Under the pieces are notes generated by a model, which was not told the origin of the DNA, did no database searches, and saw only the letters and a list, made by a program, of their open reading frames with translations. Below are positions 59,854 to 64,000 of a DNA stretch of 64,000 nucleotides, piece after piece. The position numbers and the translations under genes were made by a program. Within the stretch, counting starts at the first letter, position 1, and each line of letters opens with the position of its first letter. The stretch lies in NCBI GenBank assembly GCA_963733085.1, contig CAVTBY010000010.1, positions 1-64,000 of the forward strand. The letters are read 5' to 3'. Source of the DNA: Desertimonas sp963733085 (GTDB lineage: Bacteria > Actinomycetota > Acidimicrobiia > Acidimicrobiales > Ilumatobacteraceae).

Positions 59854-61125
59854 GTGAGATCGAGGTCGCTCGTCGCAGTCGCTGTTGGCATCGCCATCGT
59901 CCCGATGGTCGTGGCCACCGCAGCCGCGTCCGCCGGCGTGTCCACGTCCACGACCTCGACGACGACCGCCGCGACCACGACATTGTCATCCACGACGACG
60001 ACGTTGCCGGCCACGACGACGACCGTTCCCGACCTCCTCGCCGGCGTGAACTGGATCCAGGCCACGTACGCCTCGCCCTGCGGTGACTCGACGGTCGAAC
60101 TTGTCGGCGGCTCATCGACGCAGGCCGGCCAGCGCACTGTGCTCGACGATGTCGTCGGCATCGACTCGGCTGCCGGCTTGGCGTTGGCGTTCCTGTCGTG
60201 CCGCGGACCAGGCGGGACGACAACGCAGACCACAGCCACGCTTGTGCGCGCCGAAGGCGGCGACCTCGAGACGCTGACCGAACGCGAGCTCGGTCCAGCC
60301 GCCCGGGTCGTCGCCGTCAACGCTCCCAAGTTCACGGTGGAGGGACCTGCCGGTCCTACCCCTGCGGGTGCCTGCTGTGCCGAGGTGTTCAACCGCCAAA
60401 CGCTGGTCGCCTCGCCGCGGGGGATCGTCGTCGTCAACGACGAGCAGATCGCCGCCTTCGAGCAGACCGTCAACGCTGCGCCGGCGGTCGGCGAGGACGC
60501 GGAGCTAGTGCGCCGCAGCGTGCCCCGAGCTGCGCTGTGCTACCGGTGGGACAACGTTTGGCTCGGTGCAGCCGACGAGCCGGCCGAGCCGGCCCCTCTG
60601 ACCGAACCGAGCGCCGAGCTGCAGACGATTCGCCTTGCGTTGATTCACCTCACCGGCCGGTGGATCGATCCGACCGACCACATGAATGGCGAGATGGCCG
60701 CCGTCGCCTCCGCCTACCAGGAAGGGCGCGGTCTCGCTGTCGACGGGGCGATCGGCGACGAGACGACGAGCGCCCTCGCGGCCGATCTCGGCTGTCCCGA
60801 CAATGGCGAGTTCACGATGGTTCCTCCGAGCTCACCCGGGCCACGCAACTTCCGATCCGTCGCCGAGTTGATCGCCGCCACCGAGCGCTTCGCCACAAGC
60901 GGCACGAGCGGTTCCCCCTCGATCGATCAGCTACTCACCGACGCTCGCTGGGACGGGCGCAACTCGATGTTCCTCGGGTGCTACCGCTGGCAGGCACCAG
61001 CGACGGGCATGTCGTGCAGCTGGAGCGGAGCGACGCCACTGCAACTCGTCGGGCTGGTCACCGACCCGGCCACTCCCGGTCTCGGGCCATTCTTCATCCT
61101 CTACGCCCGCAGCGGCGCGGTCTGA
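59854..61125 (+). CDS. Secreted protein with possible peptidoglycan-binding-like domain
   Basis: 423 residues. Signal peptide MRSRSLVAVAVGIAIVPMVVATAAASAG, then a Thr-rich linker (TSTTSTTTAATTTLSSTTTT). The body has several Cys (SPCGDSTVEL, FLSCRGPGG, GACCAEV, ALCYRWDN, LGCPDNG, LGCYRW, MSCSW) likely in disulfides. At about residues 245 to 315, IRLALIHLTGRWIDPTDHMNGEMAAVASAYQEGRGLAVDGAIGDETTSALAADLGC reads like a PG_binding_1 fold (helix bundle with a D-G-x-x-G-x-x-T motif), pointing to a wall-attached protein. No catalytic domain is recognised. GTG 59854 with TAGCCT nine bases upstream. Divergent from the kdp operon. Confidence 0.7.
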   Translation: MRSRSLVAVAVGIAIVPMVVATAAASAGVSTSTTSTTTAATTTLSSTTTTLPATTTTVPDLLAGVNWIQATYASPCGDSTVELVGGSSTQAGQRTVLDDVVGIDSAAGLALAFLSCRGPGGTTTQTTATLVRAEGGDLETLTERELGPAARVVAVNAPKFTVEGPAGPTPAGACCAEVFNRQTLVASPRGIVVVNDEQIAAFEQTVNAAPAVGEDAELVRRSVPRAALCYRWDNVWLGAADEPAEPAPLTEPSAELQTIRLALIHLTGRWIDPTDHMNGEMAAVASAYQEGRGLAVDGAIGDETTSALAADLGCPDNGEFTMVPPSSPGPRNFRSVAELIAATERFATSGTSGSPSIDQLLTDARWDGRNSMFLGCYRWQAPATGMSCSWSGATPLQLVGLVTDPATPGLGPFFILYARSGAV

Positions 61126-61150
61126 CCGCGGCGCTACCCTGGGCGCACTC

Positions 61151-61221
61151 GCGGGTGTAGCTCAAAGGTAGAGCCCCAGCCTTCCAAGCTGGTGGTGCGG
61201 GTTCGATTCCCGTCACCCGCT
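61151..61221 (+). tRNA. tRNA-Gly (anticodon TCC)
   Basis: A 71-base cloverleaf. Acceptor GCGGGTG pairs with CACCCGC; D arm GCTCAAAGGTAGAGC; anticodon stem CCAGC/GCTGG with loop CTTCCAA; T arm GCGGGTTCGATTCCCGT. CCA is not encoded. It lies between the secreted-protein gene and an AsnC-family gene, with no sign of integration beside it. Confidence 0.95.
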
Positions 61222-61239
61222 CTCCCAACCGGTCGTGTC

Positions 61240-61740
61240 CTACGGAGTGATCGGGCGGCGGACCTCGTCGAGGACGAACGCCGTCGACGAACCGAGCACG
61301 TCGTCGATGGCGTGCAACTGAGACAACAGCGTGTCGCGGAAGTGCGCCATGTCGGGGCTGCGCACGGTGGCGATGAGGTCGTACTCGCCGGCGCACATCA
61401 TCAACGACTCCACACCGGGCACCTCGACGATGGCGTCGCGAGCAGCGCGCCAGCCGTGCTGGGTGATCTTGAGAAAGACAAGCGCGCAGATCCCGTAGCC
61501 GAGGACCGCCGGGTCGAGAGTCGCACTGAAGCCGGTGATCGCCCCGATTCTGCGCAGCCGGTCGACGCGGGCATGAGCCGTCGAGCGGGAGACGTGACAA
61601 CGTGCTGCCAGTTCGGAGTACGGGAGCCGGCCATCGTCGACCAAGGCGGCGAGGATCGCCCGGTCGACGTCGTCGATGTGTCGCACGGGGTCGGCGACAG
61701 GCGCCGATCGTGAGACAGATTGCGCTGAATCCACGGTCAT
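61240..61740 (-). CDS. Lrp/AsnC family transcription regulator
   Basis: 166 residues. N-terminal HTH: DVDRAILAALVDDGRLPYSELAARCHVSRSTAHARVDRLRRIGAITGFSATLDP; C-terminal RAM (amino-acid-binding) domain: ALVFLKITQHGWRAARDAIVEVPGVESLMMCAGEYDLIATVRSPDMAHFRDTLLSQL. ATG 61740 is chosen over TTG 61749 because TACGAT lies eight bases upstream. Divergent from phenylalanine 4-monooxygenase, 68 bp apart, so it probably controls that gene in response to Phe, Tyr or a related amino acid. Confidence 0.9.
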   Translation of the reverse strand: MTVDSAQSVSRSAPVADPVRHIDDVDRAILAALVDDGRLPYSELAARCHVSRSTAHARVDRLRRIGAITGFSATLDPAVLGYGICALVFLKITQHGWRAARDAIVEVPGVESLMMCAGEYDLIATVRSPDMAHFRDTLLSQLHAIDDVLGSSTAFVLDEVRRPITP

Positions 61741-61748
61741 TGGCGTCA

Positions 61749-61754
61749 ATCGTA
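61749..61754 (-). promoter_or_regulatory. Putative -10 (TACGAT) for the AsnC-family gene
   Basis: TACGAT on the minus strand ends eight bases before ATG 61740. Confidence 0.3.
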
Positions 61755-61808
61755 CGGAAGTTGGCCGACATCGTGGTGCAATCTGTCGATCCCGACGAGA
61801 CTTTACCC

Positions 61809-62624
61809 ATGACGACGTACGACACCGGAGGTTCCCTGGTCGAGCTCGCCGACGACCATCCAGGTGTCTCCGATCCCGAGTACCTCCGCCGCCGCAACGA
61901 GATCGCCCAAGCGGCGGTCGGCCTGCGTCCAGGCGACGAAGCTCGCCCGATTGCCTACACCGACGCCGAAGACGCGACGTGGGCCACCGCCCAGCAAGCT
62001 CTTGGCGAACTGCACCGCGAACACGCCTGCGCCGCGTTTCTCGACGGTGTGCAACGACTCGCCTTGCCGACCGATCGGGTCCCCCAACTCGCCGACGTCT
62101 CCCGACGCCTCCACGGCCTCACTGGATGGCGAGTCGAGGCCGCCCCCGGCCTGGCCCCGATCCGCGATTTCTACGGCTCCCTCGGCGAACGGCGCTTCCT
62201 CTCGACGCAGTACGTGCGCCACCCATCGGTGCCGCTGTACACGCCCGAGCCGGACGTGATCCACGAAGTGGTCGGCCACTGCAACTCGCTGGCGAACCCG
62301 CAGTTTGCCGATCTCTACGCCGCTGCCGGTGCCGCCAGCAAGCGCGTCGACGACGAGACGCTGACGCGTTTCTCGAAGGCGTTCTGGTTCACCCTCGAGT
62401 TCGGCGTGGTGTGGGAGGCAGGCGACCTCAAGGCGTATGGCGCCGGACTGTTGTCGAGCTACGGCGAGATGAACGCCTACCGAAATGCCGAACTTCGCGA
62501 CTGGGACCTCGACGCGATGGCCGCGACCGACTACGACATCAACATTTACCAGCCGGTGCTGTTCGCCGCACCGAACTTCGACACCGTCGTCACCGACCTC
62601 ACCGCCTGGTTGCAAGCGCTCTGA
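61809..62624 (+). CDS. phhA: Phenylalanine 4-monooxygenase (aromatic amino acid hydroxylase)
   Basis: 271 residues. Hydroxylates Phe to Tyr using tetrahydropterin and O2. The iron ligands are plain: His152 and His157 in PDVIHEVVGHCN and Glu197 in FTLEFGVV. Other landmarks: GWRVEAAPGLAPIRDFYGSLGERRFLSTQYVRHPSVPLYTPEPD and AYGAGLLSSYGEM. No ACT regulatory domain; this is the short bacterial form. It stands opposite an AsnC-type regulator, a typical arrangement for amino-acid breakdown genes. Cytoplasmic. The start ATG 61809 is the first in frame before the conserved region. Confidence 0.93.
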   Translation: MTTYDTGGSLVELADDHPGVSDPEYLRRRNEIAQAAVGLRPGDEARPIAYTDAEDATWATAQQALGELHREHACAAFLDGVQRLALPTDRVPQLADVSRRLHGLTGWRVEAAPGLAPIRDFYGSLGERRFLSTQYVRHPSVPLYTPEPDVIHEVVGHCNSLANPQFADLYAAAGAASKRVDDETLTRFSKAFWFTLEFGVVWEAGDLKAYGAGLLSSYGEMNAYRNAELRDWDLDAMAATDYDINIYQPVLFAAPNFDTVVTDLTAWLQAL

Positions 62625-62692
62625 ATTACGTTGGCGGCCGTGATCGCCGACAGGACGCCGGCTCTGCTCGGGTCCCCAGAGGTCGTGATGTT

Positions 62693-63647
62693 GTGACACG
62701 TTTCTGCACCGAGCAGAGCGCCGACCGCGCGAGCGCCAGCGAGCCGGGCGGCGATGGGGGCCCGGGGGGCGCAGCCCCCCAGCCAGAAGTCAGCGTCGTC
62801 ATCCTGACCCTCGGCAGCCGGCCCGAGCAGTTGCGCGCGGCGATCGACAGCGCACTCGCCCAACGCCACGTCATCCTCGAGGTCGTCGTCGTCGCCAACG
62901 GCGTCGTCCCCGTCGGCTCTTGGTGTCGGCGACGACTCCCGCGTGCGGGTGTTCGGCACCGCCGAGAACCTCGGCGTCCCGGGGGGACGCAACGTCGGCG
63001 CGGAGCATTCCGGCGCCCCACTCCTCGCCTTCCTCGATGACGACGCCCGCTACGCCGGCCCCGAGGTTCTGACCCGCGCAGTCGTGACGTTCGACGGTGA
63101 GCCCAACCTCGGGGTGATCGCCCTGCGGATCGTCGACGACGACGGCGTGACCGCTCAGCGACACGTTCCGCGAATCGGCGCCGGCCGGCCGGACCAGGCT
63201 CGGTCCGTCACGTCGTTCCTCGGCGGCTCGGCCGTGATCCGCCGCACCGCCTTCGAGCAGGCCGACGGCTACGCAGGAGCGTTCCGCTACGCGATGGAGG
63301 AGAGCGATCTCGCCCTCCGCCTCATCGACCGCGGCTGGACGATCCACTACGACGGGAACCCGGCGGTGATCCACCCCAAGACCGATCCGTCGCGCCACCC
63401 AGACGCCTCCGAACAGACGATGCGCAACCGGGTCTGGCTCGCCTACCGCAACCTGCCCGCACCGCTCGTCGCCGGCTACGTCGCCAATTGGCTGGCCATC
63501 TCCACAGTGCGCGACCCGCGCAACGTCGGCGCGCTGATCCGAGGTCTGCGGACAGGCTGGCGGGCGCGACCCCGCGGCGAGCGAGCGCCGATCGCATGGC
63601 GCACGGTTGCCGAGCTCACCCGCCTCGGCCGGCCGCCGATCGTCTAA
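62693..63647 (+). pseudogene. Family 2 glycosyltransferase, one frameshift
   Basis: Frame one runs from GTG 62693 through a Gly/Ala-rich start into PEVSVVILTLGSRPEQLRAAIDSALAQRHVILEVVVVANG. At about 62920 it shifts by one base and resumes GVGDDSRVRVFGTAENLGVPGGRNVGAEHSGAPLLAFLDDDARY, with the metal-binding DDD, then VTSFLGGSAVIRRTAFEQADGYAGAFRYAMEESDLALRLIDRGW to the stop at 63647. It resembles rhamnosyl- or galactofuranosyl-transferases acting on cell-wall or surface glycans at the membrane face. The first 20 or so residues are encoded by repeat-like DNA (GCGAGCGCCAGCGAG and a GGGGGGC hairpin), so the real start may be later. Probably a sequence error. Confidence 0.8.
62764..62780. repeat. 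Family C GC-rich hairpin, copy 2
   Basis: GGGGGGC-GCA-GCCCCCC forms a 7-bp stem. GCGAGCGCCAGCGAG, the first block of family B, lies just before it. Both are inside the presumed N-terminal coding part of the glycosyltransferase. Confidence 0.5.
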
Positions 63648-63651
63648 GCGT

Positions 63652-63716
63652 CATCGGAGTGTTTCGTGACGACCTGTCCCGCGCCAAACACTCCGATGAC
63701 ACGAAACACTCGGATG
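63652..63716. repeat. Family A three-armed palindromic repeat, copy A4
   Basis: Outer arms CATCGGAGTGTTTCGTG and CACGAAACACTCGGATG differ at one base. A third arm, AAACACTCCGATG, lies between. The spacer GACGACCTGTCCCGC is the reverse complement of the A1 spacer, so A4 is in the opposite orientation. Confidence 0.85.
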
Positions 63717-63728
63717 GGTACGGGGCGG

Positions 63729-63734
63729 TAGCGT
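63729..63734 (+). promoter_or_regulatory. Putative -10 (TAGCGT) for the last gene
   Basis: TAGCGT ends seven bases before ATG 63742. Confidence 0.35.
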
Positions 63735-63741
63735 CCGGCCG

Positions 63742-64000
63742 ATGACGGACTCGGCCGACGGCAACCAGCCGCTCGCCGCCGAGGAACGAGCGGCGCTGAT
63801 CGCCGCCCACGAGCGGCGCGTCGAAGCGCTCCGCAACAGCGCTCAATACCGGGTCGGTGAGTTGGTGATCGCCAGCGCCCGCTCACCACGCCGGCTCGTC
63901 CGCTTGCCACGAGACCTCTGGCGTCTGCGCAAGGAGCTCCTCGCCCGACACCACATCGCTCCGCTCCTCACCGCCACGGCGCCGGCGGCACGATCCGTCA
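63742..64000 (+). CDS. Hypothetical protein, partial at right edge
   Basis: At least 86 codons, no stop before the window ends. MTDSADGNQPLAAEERAALIAAHERRVEALRNSAQYRVGELVIASARSPRRLVRLPRDLWRLRKELLARHH. The QYRVGELVIASARSPRRLVRLPRDLWRLRKE segment resembles the N-terminal helix region found before glycosyltransferase domains in surface-polysaccharide clusters, which fits the neighbouring glycosyltransferase. The rest is outside the window. Confidence 0.55.
   Translation, partial: MTDSADGNQPLAAEERAALIAAHERRVEALRNSAQYRVGELVIASARSPRRLVRLPRDLWRLRKELLARHHIAPLLTATAPAARSV

Overview
The window is GC-rich DNA from an actinobacterium. The kdp operon with an extra small membrane gene, the mre/mrd cluster joined to ndk, folC and rne, and a separate LigD-type polymerase gene suggest a member of the Acidimicrobiia (Ilumatobacter-like). 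That placement is inferred from gene content, not from a marker-gene tree. Genes are densely packed. Many are preceded 5 to 10 bases upstream of the start codon by a TANNNT hexamer and lack a Shine-Dalgarno sequence, which points to widespread leaderless transcription.

Layout. 1-6200: an alanyl-tRNA editing protein (cut by the left edge), a secreted repeat protein, a flavin-type oxidase, purN-guaB, and a secreted VWA protein. 6200-11150 (minus): a MoxR ATPase and CoxE-like VWA pair enclosing a LysM lipoprotein and a Tat-exported PhoX-like protein. 11200-16000 (plus): a CbxX-type AAA ATPase, a membrane coiled-coil protein, MurJ and PspA. 16000-29000 (minus): proB, obg, rpmA, rplU, rne, rodA, mrdA, mreD, mreC, mreB and ndk, forming a ribosome and cell-shape cluster. 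A plus-strand LigD-like primase/polymerase gene lies between rpmA and obg. 29000-35700: a Crp/Fnr regulator, a CHASE2 adenylate cyclase coupled to a FecR-domain protein, folC and a methyltransferase. 35700-39100 (minus): tig-clpP-clpX. 39200-44100: an OB-fold protein, an epimerase, two TrkA-like potassium regulators and a divergent KimA-like potassium importer.

44200-49000 is the accessory part. A tRNA-Pro is followed by a broken hypothetical gene, an HNH-like zinc protein, an MFS transporter, what reads as the C-terminal part of a tailed-phage capsid protein, and a 5'-truncated LuxR regulator. It looks like a decayed prophage or island. 49000-59750: a secreted protein, a potassium channel and a complete kdp operon (DUF4118 protein, 42-residue membrane protein, kdpF, A, B, C, D, E). 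59850-64000: a secreted protein, tRNA-Gly, an Lrp/AsnC regulator divergent from phenylalanine 4-monooxygenase, a glycosyltransferase and the start of another gene.

Two themes join the genes. One is the cell envelope and its stress responses: MreBCD, RodA, PBP2, MurJ, PspA, trigger factor and ClpXP. The other is potassium: high-affinity Kdp, a KimA-like symporter, two TrkA/Ktr-type gating subunits and a channel, all within 20 kb.

Two sequence-level observations deserve attention. First, a family of about 65-bp, three-armed palindromic repeats built on GGAGTGTTT lies in five gene gaps. Second, at least nine single-base frameshifts interrupt otherwise conserved genes. In at least one case (cyclase-FecR) a start/stop overlap makes sense only if the frame is restored, so many are probably sequence errors rather than true pseudogenes.
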